64,000 bases of DNA from Mycobacterium aquaticum (GTDB lineage: Bacteria; Actinomycetota; Actinomycetes; Mycobacteriales; Mycobacteriaceae): NCBI RefSeq assembly GCF_002086485.1, contig NZ_MVHF01000036.1, forward strand, positions 1-64,000, given 5' to 3'. A program made the translations under genes and the position numbers. A model generated the notes under the pieces. The model was given only the letters and a program-made list of their open reading frames with translations. It searched no databases and was not told the origin of the DNA. Positions 48,276 to 58,361 of the stretch are shown in pieces; position 1 is the first letter of the stretch; each line of letters begins with the position of its first letter.

Positions 48276-50120
48276 TCAGGTGGTGGTCTGGATGACTGAG
48301 TCGAGGTCGACGGCGCCCGGGACGGCGGTGGACAGGACCGTTCGCAGCGCGGCGGCGATGTCGCGTTCGGTGATCGTGGTCATGGTCGTGTCGTCGACGT
48401 CGCCGGTGTCGAGTTCTTCGGCGATACGCAGCATCTGCTCGTCGAAGCTCTCCTCGATCACGTTGCGGATGAACCGGCCGTTGCCGGCGACATCGAGAAT
48501 CCGCCGCGGTTTACCGGCTTGGCCGTTGGAGTCGGTGGTCTCCACCTGATGTTCGGCCAGCTTGGCGCACACTCGCTGTAGGAGCTCGCTGGCCGCTGGG
48601 TCGATGGTCGACTCTTTCTGCGCCGCCATGGAAGCCGCGATCTCACCCAGCTCAGTTGGCGTGTAGGATGCGAACCGGATCCGCCGCGGTACACGGCTAC
48701 CCAGGCCTTCGTTGGACGCCAGGAAGCGGTCGATCTCGTCGTCGTAGCCGGCGATGATCACCATGAGCCGGTGCCGGTCGTTCTCCATGCGGGCAAGCAG
48801 GGTGTCGACGGCTTCCTTGCCGAAGGCGTCGCCTCCCGACAAGCCTTCCTGGATCAGGGTGTACGCCTCGTCGATGAACAACACCCCGCCAAGGGCCTCG
48901 TCGATCTTGTTGTCCGTTTTCTCCGCTGTCTGCCCGAGATAGCCCGCGACGAAGTCAGCGCGTTTGGCCTCAACCACTTTCGGGGTGGGCAGAATGCCCA
49001 AGCCGCAATAGATATTGGCCACCACGCGGGCGATGGTGGTCTTGCCGGTGCCCGGCGGCCCGGTGAACGCCATGTGGTGACTCCGGATCACCAGCGGCAG
49101 GCCACGTTCCTCACGCACCTTGTTGACTTTCACCGTGGCTTGCAGCTTGTGAACCTGCCGTTTGACCTCGACAAGGCCGATCTGGCGGTCCAGTTCGGCC
49201 TCCGCCTCGGCGAGCAGTTCGGCTTGGTGGTCGGCCTGCTCGGTCTCCCGGGTGGGCTCGGTGTTCGGATCCCAAGGATCGGTACGGGCTTCGATCGCTT
49301 CAGGGTTGGTCACCGTCAGCCGGCGGTCCTTGTCGTCGAGCGCCTGACGGGCCGGGGCGAACTTCGCGTCGCGCGCATACACGCGCCGCAACAGCTGCGC
49401 GGAATCGTCATGCTTGCCCAGGTGGCGCAGGCACATGGCCTGGGTGTAGAGCGCGATCGTGGCCGCGTGCGGTACCAGCTCGGTGTCTATCGCGGTTTGC
49501 GCTCGCCGGTAGGCGTCCTCGAACACGCCCAGTGAGGCCAGCGCCGTGCTGGCCATCGCGGCGGCCGCGGCGCCGTATACCGGTTTGCGCCAGACCTTGT
49601 CGACGGTGAAGAAACGCAGCACGTCGGGCCAGCGTTTGGCCTGAAAATGCAGCACTCCTTGGGCGTAGGTGTGCAGGTCCGCGTCGAACGGGTCGGTCGG
49701 CGCCAGCCCGCGCAGCACCTCATCGGCATCGGCGTAGCGGCCTTCGCGGGCCAGAACCGTCGCATACGCGGTCAGCAAGGAATCGCGGGAGGTGATCTCC
49801 AGGCTCACGAACAGTCCATCGAAAACCATTGGGCAGAAGGAGGACTGCAAAACGCCGAGACGCTGAAACTCCCATCCGAACGTTGCCCGCGCCTCGCACG
49901 CGCCGGCCAGTGTCTTGGCCGAGTCGTCGCCGGCTCGGATACGCGCCAGCCAGGCGTCACACATCGATGGGTCCGTGTCGGTGGCGATCCTGAACGACTT
50001 GGCTGCCACCTCGGGATTGGTGCTGGGCATCATGTTGTTCACGCTCACGCCCGACGCCAACAGTCCTCGGGTGAGCGCCTGGCGGGCCGCCTCTGCGCTT
50101 TGCATGCTCGCCATGGTCAT
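48276..50120 (-). CDS. eccA: ESX type VII secretion AAA+ ATPase EccA
   Basis: In the 614-aa product the N-terminal ~280 residues are TPR-like helices (for example YADADEVLRGLAPTDPFDAD). The C-terminal CbbX-type AAA+ domain has Walker A GPPGTGKTTIARV at about 353-365, Walker B GVLFIDEAYTLI near 413 and the arginine-containing SRVPRRIRF. EccA is the cytosolic ATPase of ESX systems that acts on substrates and EspG chaperones. The ATG at 50120 abuts the eccE stop; longer upstream extensions lack protein character. In chromosomal ESX loci eccA is usually the first gene, whereas here it is after eccE, an arrangement typical of rearranged or plasmid loci. Confidence 0.9.
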   Translation of the reverse strand: MTMASMQSAEAARQALTRGLLASGVSVNNMMPSTNPEVAAKSFRIATDTDPSMCDAWLARIRAGDDSAKTLAGACEARATFGWEFQRLGVLQSSFCPMVFDGLFVSLEITSRDSLLTAYATVLAREGRYADADEVLRGLAPTDPFDADLHTYAQGVLHFQAKRWPDVLRFFTVDKVWRKPVYGAAAAAMASTALASLGVFEDAYRRAQTAIDTELVPHAATIALYTQAMCLRHLGKHDDSAQLLRRVYARDAKFAPARQALDDKDRRLTVTNPEAIEARTDPWDPNTEPTRETEQADHQAELLAEAEAELDRQIGLVEVKRQVHKLQATVKVNKVREERGLPLVIRSHHMAFTGPPGTGKTTIARVVANIYCGLGILPTPKVVEAKRADFVAGYLGQTAEKTDNKIDEALGGVLFIDEAYTLIQEGLSGGDAFGKEAVDTLLARMENDRHRLMVIIAGYDDEIDRFLASNEGLGSRVPRRIRFASYTPTELGEIAASMAAQKESTIDPAASELLQRVCAKLAEHQVETTDSNGQAGKPRRILDVAGNGRFIRNVIEESFDEQMLRIAEELDTGDVDDTTMTTITERDIAAALRTVLSTAVPGAVDLDSVIQTTT

Positions 50121-51745
50121 CAGGCCACCCGTCCCCGCTTCTGTGTCCGGATCAGATTGCGCTCGGTGCTCAGGTCGGAGTTCAACCGGTGAGTGAACTC
50201 GGCGGTGCGGATGATGCACGTATTTTCCGAGTCCTGTTCCAGGTGAACGTCAGCGACGCTGGCGGTTCGCGCCGGCACCAACCGTACCGTGATGGCCGCA
50301 CGGGGTCCGGCGGCCGCACGGGCCGCGCTGGATCCCGCCGAGGACCGCGGATCGTCGTAGACCACCATCACGCCGTCACCGTTGTTGGGCAGTTTCGGCG
50401 GCAGGCCGGGAACGATGTGCAGGCCTGCCCCGGTGGCATCGCGCCACACCTCCGGCCGCGATGACCGCACCAGCACCTGATATCCGATCGCGGCATGGCT
50501 CATCGCCAGTTGCAGCAGCTGGGCGACTTCGCCGGCCACAGTGACGCTGGCCGTCGACGTGGGCGCTGCGTTGGCGAGGCTGACCAGCAGCAGGTGTCCG
50601 CTCATGGTGGAACCGATGATGACGCCGGTCGAGCCGATCGGCGCCCGCAGATCCTCGCCGTCGCGCAGGCGCCTATGGGGAACCCTCAGACGCGGTGTGG
50701 GCGCGTCGACGACACTGGCCCGCACGCCCAGGTCGTGACGCCCCGACAGAGGGTTGAGGCCAAGGATGGGTGGTTCGCGTAGCGGGCCTCCGGTGGCGTA
50801 GCGCACCAACAGCCCGACCTCGGTGGACTGTTCGGACCCGGGCCGCAATTGCAGTGCGGTGGCGGTGTAGTCGCAGTCGGGAACCCAGACCCGGTCGAGG
50901 GTTTCGGTTGAAATGTCTTGCGGTGACACCCAATACGCGGTGATCGAGCCACCGTCGTGATGCAGCCCCGTCCAGCCCGGGCGCGACGGTTCGCCGACGC
51001 CGGCGCTCAACGCGGTGTCGATGTCGGCGAGCTCGGCGGCATCGACAACACGGGCCGGGCAGTGCTGGGCGGTCAGCTCGGCGGCCAACCGCTGCGCACA
51101 TGCGGTCAGCGTGGCCGCCACAGATTCTCGGCACTGGACCGCGTCGACGTTGTCGTGGCTGTTCATCCGCAGCACGCAGACCGTGCGGCGACTGCCCATC
51201 GCCCCGTGATCGCCAACCTTGCGCGAGTACGTTGCCGCATACGGGTGGTGCTGGTTGGGCGCTCGGCGCCGACCCACGCTGAGCACGTCAATTCCCGACA
51301 GCGTCACATCGAATTGCCGCAAGGCGTCGGCGACAACCGAGATCGGCAAGCTGGCCGGTGATTGCACGCGGTTGTGGTCAAGCACCGACGGCGTGTGTGA
51401 GCGGCCATCGACGGCAACGACCGCGATCAGCTCTTCGCCATGGGCACGCACCGCCGCCGTCGTCGGCGGCCACTGCGTGGTGTGCTCGGTGGTTTCAGCC
51501 ACCGCCAGCACCCCTGTCGCCGGGCGACGCGGCAGCAGACGAGCGACAAGAGTCAGCACATGCTCGTGACGCCACGTCACCACGAGAGCAGCGACCACCA
51601 CCGCGGCGACCCCGATCGACACCCACACCGCGGCCGGGCCGGCCAGTGTCGAGGAGACCACGGTCAGAACCACTACAGCGGCGAGGAACGCCACGGCCAG
51701 CCGCGCCCAGCTCGCCCGCACCCCCAGTGCGAACATCGGCTTCAT
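50120..51745 (-). CDS. eccE: ESX secretion membrane component EccE
   Basis: The 541-aa product has two adjacent N-terminal membrane segments (WARLAVAFLAAVVVLTVVSS and VWVSIGVAAVVVAALVVTW) followed by a long soluble domain with AIGSTGVIIGSTMSGHLLLV-like strands, the layout of EccE at the edge of the ESX membrane complex. The ATG at 51745 overlaps the mycP stop as ATGA. Length is within the range of known EccE proteins. EccE sequence is poorly conserved, so the call leans on topology and position. Confidence 0.8.
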   Translation of the reverse strand: MKPMFALGVRASWARLAVAFLAAVVVLTVVSSTLAGPAAVWVSIGVAAVVVAALVVTWRHEHVLTLVARLLPRRPATGVLAVAETTEHTTQWPPTTAAVRAHGEELIAVVAVDGRSHTPSVLDHNRVQSPASLPISVVADALRQFDVTLSGIDVLSVGRRRAPNQHHPYAATYSRKVGDHGAMGSRRTVCVLRMNSHDNVDAVQCRESVAATLTACAQRLAAELTAQHCPARVVDAAELADIDTALSAGVGEPSRPGWTGLHHDGGSITAYWVSPQDISTETLDRVWVPDCDYTATALQLRPGSEQSTEVGLLVRYATGGPLREPPILGLNPLSGRHDLGVRASVVDAPTPRLRVPHRRLRDGEDLRAPIGSTGVIIGSTMSGHLLLVSLANAAPTSTASVTVAGEVAQLLQLAMSHAAIGYQVLVRSSRPEVWRDATGAGLHIVPGLPPKLPNNGDGVMVVYDDPRSSAGSSAARAAAGPRAAITVRLVPARTASVADVHLEQDSENTCIIRTAEFTHRLNSDLSTERNLIRTQKRGRVA

Positions 51746-53472
51746 CGGACCCTCCTCGATCGAATCGCGGTCAATCCCACGGTGATCACGCACAGTGCGA
51801 TCACCCCGCCGATCCCGCCGAGAGCGACCCACACCGGTGTCATGTTCCGTGGCGGCGGCGCAGGAGGGATGAACAGGGGCGACGAAAGACGTTCCGGCCC
51901 AACGCGAGCGCCGGGATCCTTCAAGTCCCAGGTCAGTGCGGCGACCGGATCGACGATGCCGTGACCGATCTGGTTGTCGACGCCACGTGCGGGCGGACGA
52001 GCCGTGCTGATGAGCCGGTTGATCACCTGATGGGCGGTGAGTTCGGGATATTTGGCTCGCACCAGGGCCGCGACACCGGAGACGATCGCCGCGGAGAACG
52101 ATGTCCCGGCCGGAGCGACCATGGCGTTGTCCCGGCCCTCGGTGGCGTTGATCAGCCCATCGTCGCGGGGTGAGAGGCTGACCACGTCCGTGCCGGGTGC
52201 GGCAATACCCACCCACGGGCCCGCGACGCTCAGATCGATCAACGGATTGCCCGCGGAGTCCACGGCCCCGACGGTCAGGACGTACTGGTCGAACCACGCC
52301 GGCGTCACCACGGTCTTGACCTGGCCCCAGTTGCGGGGATCGTTCGGTGTCATCGGGTTGTACGGCGGGTTCTGTTCGCAATCAGTGTTGCCGCCCGAAC
52401 CGGTGTTGCCGGCGGCGGCCACGATCACCGCGTTCTTGTCCACCGCGGCGTACCGCAGCGCTGCACCCAGCGCGGCCTGGTCGATCACGTTCAAGGCGTT
52501 CATGCACGACACCGCACTGATGTTGATCACCTGGGCACCCATGTCTGCGGCGTGACGGACCGCCCGGGCCATCGTCTGGATGTCGCCGGCCTTCTTGCGT
52601 GTGGCCGGATCCTGATCACCGCTGAACGCGTCCTTGGGGCTGAACGCTTTTGACGACTGCCGGATCGAGATGAGCTCCACATCCGGTGCCACACCGGAGA
52701 ATCCGTCAGCCGGTGGCGCAGGTGGTGGCGGGGCCGGTTCGGCTGGCACGTCGACGTCATCGACTGGTGCTTGCGGGATGGTGAACCGGTTGCTCACTGC
52801 TTGTACGCGCACGGTCGTGCCGGTTGGCTGCCACGAAGACGGCGCTACACCCGGTTCCCCGGGCGGGGGCGGCGGCGGGCCAGCAGGCGCCGGCGGCGGT
52901 GGCGGTGGTGACGGGACTTGCACGATCACCGTTTGCGGCGGTGGAGGCGGCGGCGGTGCTTCGCTGGTCGGCACCGTGTCCGGCCGCCGGCTCTCGCGCG
53001 GCGGCGGCAACGGAGTCTTGCCGTCCATCGGCGCCGCTGCGATCAGCGATGCCACCCACGTGCCGTGCGCATCGCAGTCGGACAGTCCGTCACCGCCCTC
53101 CATCACGTAGTCGCCCCCGCCAATGAGGTTGGGCAGGCGTGGATGTGGGCTGACGCCGGTGTCGATCACCGCGACCTTGACGCCGGCACCACGTCCCCAC
53201 CGCCATGCCTCGGGCAGATTGAGCATGTCCATGTAGCGCGGCTGGACCCGGTAGTCGGTGTCGGGAAGGGTGGCCACACGGGTGCAATAGGCGCCCTGGC
53301 GCATCGGTTCCGGCGGGCTGGGCGGACCGTCAGGCGGCAACGCGCCCGGGTCGACGCTGGGCGGTTCGATCGCCCGGGCGCTCGGCGCACCCCACAGTGT
53401 GGAGGTGGCCACCAAACTGACCACGGCCACAGCCGAAAACATCGGCGCCAGAAGGCGAGTGCGGCGGTTCAT
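51742..53472 (-). CDS. mycP: Mycosin, subtilisin-like protease of ESX secretion
   Basis: The 576-aa product has a signal sequence (LLAPMFSAVAVVSLVATSTL), the catalytic Asp104 in VAVIDTGVSPHP, His136 in CDAHGTWVASL and Ser near 455 in PAGTSFSAAIVSG, with a C-terminal membrane anchor (VWVALGGIGGVIALCVITVG). Mycosins sit outside the membrane and stabilise the ESX complex. A long Pro-rich insert (about residues 160-260, runs of PPPPPP) lies between the His and Ser motifs and is larger than usual. The start overlaps the eccD stop as ATGA. Confidence 0.92.
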   Translation of the reverse strand: MNRRTRLLAPMFSAVAVVSLVATSTLWGAPSARAIEPPSVDPGALPPDGPPSPPEPMRQGAYCTRVATLPDTDYRVQPRYMDMLNLPEAWRWGRGAGVKVAVIDTGVSPHPRLPNLIGGGDYVMEGGDGLSDCDAHGTWVASLIAAAPMDGKTPLPPPRESRRPDTVPTSEAPPPPPPPQTVIVQVPSPPPPPPAPAGPPPPPPGEPGVAPSSWQPTGTTVRVQAVSNRFTIPQAPVDDVDVPAEPAPPPPAPPADGFSGVAPDVELISIRQSSKAFSPKDAFSGDQDPATRKKAGDIQTMARAVRHAADMGAQVINISAVSCMNALNVIDQAALGAALRYAAVDKNAVIVAAAGNTGSGGNTDCEQNPPYNPMTPNDPRNWGQVKTVVTPAWFDQYVLTVGAVDSAGNPLIDLSVAGPWVGIAAPGTDVVSLSPRDDGLINATEGRDNAMVAPAGTSFSAAIVSGVAALVRAKYPELTAHQVINRLISTARPPARGVDNQIGHGIVDPVAALTWDLKDPGARVGPERLSSPLFIPPAPPPRNMTPVWVALGGIGGVIALCVITVGLTAIRSRRVR

Positions 53473-55067
53473 GAGCGGTACCTGATCGCGGCGAACACAT
53501 CCATGACCTCGAACGCCAGCGGCCACACCGCGGCCAGCAAGAAGTACTCGATCCATTCCACGAACTGTTCGAACACCGGCGTGTAGGTGCTGCGCGGGAC
53601 AATCACCGCGGCGATCAGGCCGAGGGTCGGAAGCGCCACGATCAGCCCGCATCCGACGAGCAGTGCGGGCATCGACCACAGCTGCACGATGTACCGCAGC
53701 GCCACCACGACGGCGATCGTCACCGCGGTCACCGCGAGGATCGACGACTGCCACCGATCGGTGTATGAGCGGCCGTGCAGCAGCACCGCAGCAGCCACCA
53801 CACCGGCCAGCACCACCATGAGCCACCGCCGCGGCGAGTGCGGGTCGCACAGCCCCAGGCACGAGATGACCAGCAGGATGCTGAACGCCATCAACATGCC
53901 CGTGATGTAGACCCGGGCCCGTTCGGTGTTCAGCGCGACCTGCTGCACCGACTCCGGGCCTTCCAGCACCGGGCGGCCACCGACGACCACCACAACCTCA
54001 CCGGGCAGATACGGCCGAGTCTCGAACACCCAGGGCCGCCCTGGAGGCGGCATGACCGGCAACCGGATCTTGGCGGCAATGCGGGCTAGCGACGGGGTGA
54101 TCTTCATCCCGACCATGGACACCAACAACACACTGGCCAGCAGTACCGGGGCCGATGTCACCAGCAGCATCCGCACCGCCCCGGTCACCAACGCGGCCAA
54201 TCCCAACACGATGACGGCCGTGCACAACGAAAGGTGACGGCCCGTGTACCGCAACGTCAGTCCTGCGGCGGCCAGCGCCACCGTGGCCCCCAGCGCACCG
54301 TGAGGAGCCCCGAGCGGACCAGGCACCACCAGCGCAGCCGCCACAGCCGCAGCAGCGCAACCAGTGAGCCGCAACGTGTCGGCCACGGCGACCTCAGTCT
54401 GCCACTCCGACCACGCGTGCCGATCCGACGAGTCCTCCTCGATGAGCGCACGCCGTGTGAGCCCGGCCCGCATCGCCAGCACGGTAGCTGCGACCAGCAG
54501 CGCCAGCGCGATCACGGCCGCGGCTGCCGCTGCCACGAACCCGTCGTGGCCGTAGCGCCAGCGCGCCAGCATCGCCAGCACCACGAGCACGCTCGTCGAT
54601 AACAACCCAACACCGATGCGGGCGGCCAACTCCGGAGTGATCTTCTGCCGGCTGCGGCGCAACTCGGTCGCCGCGGCCGTGGTCACATTCTCGATAACCG
54701 GGGTGCGGGATTCGGTGTCGTCGACGAACTGCAGCCACAGCTTGGTGCCGTCGACCACGCCCTGCTCAGCAAGCGAACGTGACGGGCGCAGCATGGTGCC
54801 GTCAACCCAGCACAGCGCCCACCGGCCCCGTACGACCTTTCCCGTGGCATCGGTCGCGCCGGCCGGTTGCAGCTTCGGACGTCCGATCTGGTCAAGGCGC
54901 TGATTGGACAGATCGACCAAGGCCGACATGTGACGCGACACCGGGGCCACCGCATCGAGGACGACCCCGAACTGAACATCGGCCACCATCAACGCCACCT
55001 GCACGCGGTTGGCCGAAGGCGACGGCGCCGCCGACACCCCGCTCACCTGTGGTTGCACGGCCGTCAT
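53469..55067 (-). CDS. eccD: ESX secretion membrane channel component EccD
   Basis: The 532-aa product has an N-terminal ubiquitin-like domain (RVQVALMVADVQFGVVLDAV to TKLWLQFVDD, about 20-120) and then about eleven membrane segments, for example IGVGLLSTSVLVVLAMLA, FVAAAAAAVIALALLVAATV and LLVGCGLIVALPTLGLIAAV. This is the EccD plan, the multi-spanning core of the ESX membrane complex. The ATG at 55067 overlaps the espI stop as ATGA. Length is close to chromosomal EccD. Confidence 0.92.
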   Translation of the reverse strand: MTAVQPQVSGVSAAPSPSANRVQVALMVADVQFGVVLDAVAPVSRHMSALVDLSNQRLDQIGRPKLQPAGATDATGKVVRGRWALCWVDGTMLRPSRSLAEQGVVDGTKLWLQFVDDTESRTPVIENVTTAAATELRRSRQKITPELAARIGVGLLSTSVLVVLAMLARWRYGHDGFVAAAAAAVIALALLVAATVLAMRAGLTRRALIEEDSSDRHAWSEWQTEVAVADTLRLTGCAAAAVAAALVVPGPLGAPHGALGATVALAAAGLTLRYTGRHLSLCTAVIVLGLAALVTGAVRMLLVTSAPVLLASVLLVSMVGMKITPSLARIAAKIRLPVMPPPGRPWVFETRPYLPGEVVVVVGGRPVLEGPESVQQVALNTERARVYITGMLMAFSILLVISCLGLCDPHSPRRWLMVVLAGVVAAAVLLHGRSYTDRWQSSILAVTAVTIAVVVALRYIVQLWSMPALLVGCGLIVALPTLGLIAAVIVPRSTYTPVFEQFVEWIEYFLLAAVWPLAFEVMDVFAAIRYRS

Positions 55068-56569
55068 CGCGGGCTCACCCCACCGGGTGTAGGAAAGCCT
55101 TCCGCCACCCACGCGGCAACTTCGGTGTAGGCCAACCGAGTTGGCTTACGCAGAGCGTCGAAATCCAGCACCGCGCCGTCACGAAGGTGCTCGTCGAACG
55201 GAACGAACTTCACCGCACCGACCCGCTGCTCCAACGAGTGCGTGACCGCGGTCACGAATTTCTTTTCAGCGCAGTCGTATACGTCGTTGAGCACCACCAC
55301 CGACCGGCGAAGCAGATCATGCTTCCCCCGCGCGGCGAGCCAATCGATGGTCTGTTCTGCCGCCGCGGCCCCGTCAAAGTTCGCCGTTCCCACGATCACC
55401 AACGCGTTCGCCGCCCGCAACACCGCCGGCATCACCGGATGCTCGACATTGGCCCCGCAGTCGATCAACGCCAGCTGATAGAAACGGCGGGTGCGGTTGA
55501 GCGTCGTGTCGAACATATCAGCCGTCAGCCCCAGCGGATTGGCCACATTCTGGTTTCCGGCAAGCACTTCCAAGCCCTGCGGGTTCTGGCCGGTGCGGGC
55601 ACGCGACTGCGGATAGGTGTCGGTGTAGTTGCGCTTATAGATCTCCTCACCATCCGCTAAATACTCGCGTATGGTCGACGTGGCACGGGGATCGACGACG
55701 CGGCCCAGCGCCCCGTAGGTCGGATTGGCATCGATCGCGATGACCGGCTCATTGCGGTACATCGCGAACACCGTGCCGATGCCCGCCGTCGTGCGTGTCT
55801 TGCCGACACCACCCTTGATCGACAGCACCGCAACCTGGTAGTTGCCGGGAATGTTCCCCGCAATCTGGGCTTGCCGCTGCAGCTGCAGCCGCTCCGCCGG
55901 ACCCGCGCCCAAATTCACGAGATGTCCGGTACCCACGTAAACCGCGTGCCGCCAGCCCTCCTCGGGCGGTACTCGCCGTGTCTTCACCAGATCGTCGTGA
56001 CGAAGATGGCGGGTTGCCTCGCTAGCCCAGGCCGGTGTCAGTGACCCCTCACTGGCCGCCGCCCAACTCGCAATCTGCAGTGGCGCTGAGGATTCCCCCT
56101 CCGATCCGGGCCGCGAGACCGCGACACCGTGTGCATCGGGGTACGACTGTCGCGCATGCCACTGCGGCCCGGTTTCGGCGCTCTGATGCGCCTGAACCGG
56201 GTGTCCGTTGACCGACTGGTGCTGGCCCGGCTGCTGGTACTGCCCCGGGTAGTGGTGCTGCCACTGGGCAGCCTCGGCGTTGGCCGGCGCAGGCAGGCGC
56301 CGGCTCGCCGGCCCCTCGGTCTGCCGCTGGTCAGGCCGCCGAGCCGTGTCTGGTTGAGCCGCGTGGCGCGCGATCACCTCGGCGACCTCGGCCGACATCG
56401 GGCCGACGATCGTCGGGTCGTCGACGACGGGCCGGCTGGGTTCGCTGACCTCCGGCTCGGAAGGCAGGGCGGGTTCGGTCAACGGATCCTTCTTCCCCTC
56501 GGCCGCCTGGTCCGCGCTGTCGCTGGCCTGATCGCTGAAATAGCGCGTTGCGAAATCCTGGTTGTCCAT
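55064..56569 (-). CDS. espI: EspI-like MinD/ParA-type ATPase of the ESX locus
   Basis: The 501-aa product has a Pro/Gln/His-rich disordered N terminus (about 1-200) and a C-terminal MinD/ParA-type P-loop domain: Walker A SIKGGVGKTRTTAGIGTVFA near 248-267, AIDANPTYGALGRVVDP, and ALIDCGANVEHPVM. EspI proteins with this plan occur in ESX-1 and in plasmid ESX loci and are thought to modulate secretion in response to ATP. The ATG at 56569 is preceded by GGAG. It is the first gene of an ATGA-linked run espI-eccD-mycP-eccE-eccA. Confidence 0.85.
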   Translation of the reverse strand: MDNQDFATRYFSDQASDSADQAAEGKKDPLTEPALPSEPEVSEPSRPVVDDPTIVGPMSAEVAEVIARHAAQPDTARRPDQRQTEGPASRRLPAPANAEAAQWQHHYPGQYQQPGQHQSVNGHPVQAHQSAETGPQWHARQSYPDAHGVAVSRPGSEGESSAPLQIASWAAASEGSLTPAWASEATRHLRHDDLVKTRRVPPEEGWRHAVYVGTGHLVNLGAGPAERLQLQRQAQIAGNIPGNYQVAVLSIKGGVGKTRTTAGIGTVFAMYRNEPVIAIDANPTYGALGRVVDPRATSTIREYLADGEEIYKRNYTDTYPQSRARTGQNPQGLEVLAGNQNVANPLGLTADMFDTTLNRTRRFYQLALIDCGANVEHPVMPAVLRAANALVIVGTANFDGAAAAEQTIDWLAARGKHDLLRRSVVVLNDVYDCAEKKFVTAVTHSLEQRVGAVKFVPFDEHLRDGAVLDFDALRKPTRLAYTEVAAWVAEGFPTPGGVSPR

Positions 56570-56722
56570 TTCTTACTCCACCCCAATTGCTCACTCTGCC
56601 GGGCTTTGCACCAATCCTATGGCCCGCAAATACCGCTTAGCGACGGTCAACCGTGACTTTCCGTGATCCATTTGCCGGATCGTGTTTTGTCCACCATGGC
56701 CGGTCGATATCAGGCTCGCATG
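56570..56722 (-). promoter_or_regulatory. Likely promoter region of the espI operon
   Basis: A 153-bp gap separates espG from espI, the largest in the ESX block apart from that before PPE. On the minus strand it contains TTGACC (-35-like) and TAGGAT (complement of 56614-56619, a TANNNT -10 motif), but the spacing between them is too long, so the promoter is only tentative. Confidence 0.35.
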
Positions 56723-57634
56723 TCATGCGCGTCGATGCGTTTCCCATGACCGCACTCCCACCCCCGCCAGCACCGTCGTGACCCCTTGCTCGATCTGGGC
56801 CGCGCTGCCCGCAGCGATCGTCATCCATTCCTGCGCCGCCCCCCGGACAGAGGGCAGCTGATAGAGCACAACCCTGCCAGCATCGCTGTCTCGGACGTCG
56901 AGCGTGGAGGAACTGGTGTGCACTGCTGCTTCGTCGTAGGCACGCGCATAGAGCACCGCCTCGGCCAGGGGCGCGTCCATGAGCTCACCGAGCTCGGCCA
57001 GGTCGGCCGCCCGCACACCCATGGTGCGCAACGCGTTGTCGCGCTGCGGCGAATCCGCCTCAAGGCCTGCGCGTTCGGCGGCCGCAGTCAAGATCTCCTC
57101 CAAAGGCACATTGATTGCGGTCATCCGGGACGGCCCACAGGGATGAACCGCGTCGAGCAGAGCCACGACGTGGTCTGAAAGCCACCGCGGGTCGGCGGCA
57201 CCGTCGACGTGGTCGATCGTCACGTCGTCGCCGACGCGCACGGCCGACACCCAGTGTCCGTCCTGTCGCGCGAGCACCACTCTGAGCTCCCCGTCCGGAA
57301 TGGACCGCCATGTGTTCGGATCGTTGAGATCGGGAATGGACTGCTGCCGCGCGCCCGGGCCGACCTGCAGCATCACCTCGACGTCGGGAACCGCCAGTAT
57401 CCGAAGCCACCGGGCCAGCGACTCGATGACGCGTCCGTCTGGGCCGACCAGGCCTTGCTCGCGCAGGGCCTCGACCGCGGGATGGTCGTTGAGCCAGTCG
57501 TCGCTGCGGGCCGCGGCGTAGGGCCACGCCTGCAGTTCCGGTGCCAGGCGCGGGATTCCGAGGATGGCTTGCAGCACCCATAGGGCTGCCATGTTGACGG
57601 TCACGTCGGCTGCGGTGTCGTGCGTCGCGCTCAT
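56723..57634 (-). CDS. espG: ESX chaperone EspG
   Basis: The 303-aa product starts MSATHDTAADVTVNMAALWV and has the EspG pattern: ILGIPRLAPELQAW early, VVLARQDGHWVSAVRVGDDV in the central sheet, and a C-terminal WMTIAAGSAAQIEQGVTTVL. EspG binds the PE-PPE pair in the cytosol and guides it to its own ESX machine. The ATG at 57634 is chosen; the upstream extension runs into the esxA end. Position after the esx pair is standard for ESX loci. Confidence 0.85.
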   Translation of the reverse strand: MSATHDTAADVTVNMAALWVLQAILGIPRLAPELQAWPYAAARSDDWLNDHPAVEALREQGLVGPDGRVIESLARWLRILAVPDVEVMLQVGPGARQQSIPDLNDPNTWRSIPDGELRVVLARQDGHWVSAVRVGDDVTIDHVDGAADPRWLSDHVVALLDAVHPCGPSRMTAINVPLEEILTAAAERAGLEADSPQRDNALRTMGVRAADLAELGELMDAPLAEAVLYARAYDEAAVHTSSSTLDVRDSDAGRVVLYQLPSVRGAAQEWMTIAAGSAAQIEQGVTTVLAGVGVRSWETHRRA

Positions 57635-57735
57635 TGGTGCTCCCCGTTTCTCGGTGTCGTAATACGGCAAAGCGGCGGCCCCCATGTCGCAGGGTGCCGC
57701 CGCTTCTCGCCGCGATGAGTCGTTGGGCGTGGGGT

Positions 57736-58023
57736 TTAGATCCACGAACCGCCGACGGCGCTGTCGGTGTGCGCCATGTTGTTTCCCGCTGTGCGCACTT
57801 TGTTGCCGTGCTCGCTCAGCGCCTGGTAGATGGTTTGGAAGTTGCGGCCCAACTCGGTGACGAACTGTTGGTAGGCGTTGCTGCCGGCGCCGCCCCAGAA
57901 GTCTGCGCTCGCTTCGACGTCGCGCAGGATCTGCTGGTGCACGGCCTCCAGCTGCCCGGCCTGAGCGGTCAGGGTCATTCCGTGATGGTCGACGTCGTCG
58001 AACCCGTACTTCATCTGTGACAT
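57736..58023 (-). CDS. esxA: EsxA-like WXG100 protein
   Basis: The 95-aa protein forms a helical hairpin with the WXG turn FWGGAGSNAY at about residues 43-52. It pairs in the genome with esxB 35 bases upstream and should form a heterodimer with it. The C terminus (NNMAHTDSAVGGSWI) lacks YxxxD/E, as expected for the EsxA partner. It is a substrate of the ESX machine encoded around it. Confidence 0.88.
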   Translation of the reverse strand: MSQMKYGFDDVDHHGMTLTAQAGQLEAVHQQILRDVEASADFWGGAGSNAYQQFVTELGRNFQTIYQALSEHGNKVRTAGNNMAHTDSAVGGSWI

Positions 58024-58058
58024 GGTTGTTTCTCTCTCTCGGCGGTCGGGGGTTGTCG

Positions 58059-58361
58059 TTAGCTCGACAGAATCTGGCTGGACTCGTGCTCGCGCTGTTC
58101 GTACTCGTCAGCGCTGCGATTGAGCTTGTCGCTGACCCCCTGGGTCATGTCGACGATGTTGCGGAATGCCCGCATCATTTCTTCGAGCGTCCCCGACGAC
58201 GTGGTGTTGGCGGCGCCCGCCCAGCCTGCGCCGGAGATCGCGGTCGAAGAGGTCCAGGCCTTGTTGGCCTCCGCTTCGATGGTCTGGGAGTGGGCGTGGA
58301 ACCGGCCGGCGTAGTCGCGCATTGCGTCCGGATCGCTGAGGAAGTTCGACACCGTGGTCAT
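58059..58361 (-). CDS. esxB: EsxB-like WXG100 protein with YxxxE secretion signal
   Basis: The 100-aa helical hairpin protein has its WXG turn in SGAGWAGAANTTS at about residues 43-55 and a C-terminal SADEYEQREHESS, giving the YxxxD/E general secretion motif (Y-E-Q-R-E). That identifies it as the EsxB partner that directs export. It lies directly upstream of esxA in the usual order. Confidence 0.88.
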   Translation of the reverse strand: MTTVSNFLSDPDAMRDYAGRFHAHSQTIEAEANKAWTSSTAISGAGWAGAANTTSSGTLEEMMRAFRNIVDMTQGVSDKLNRSADEYEQREHESSQILSS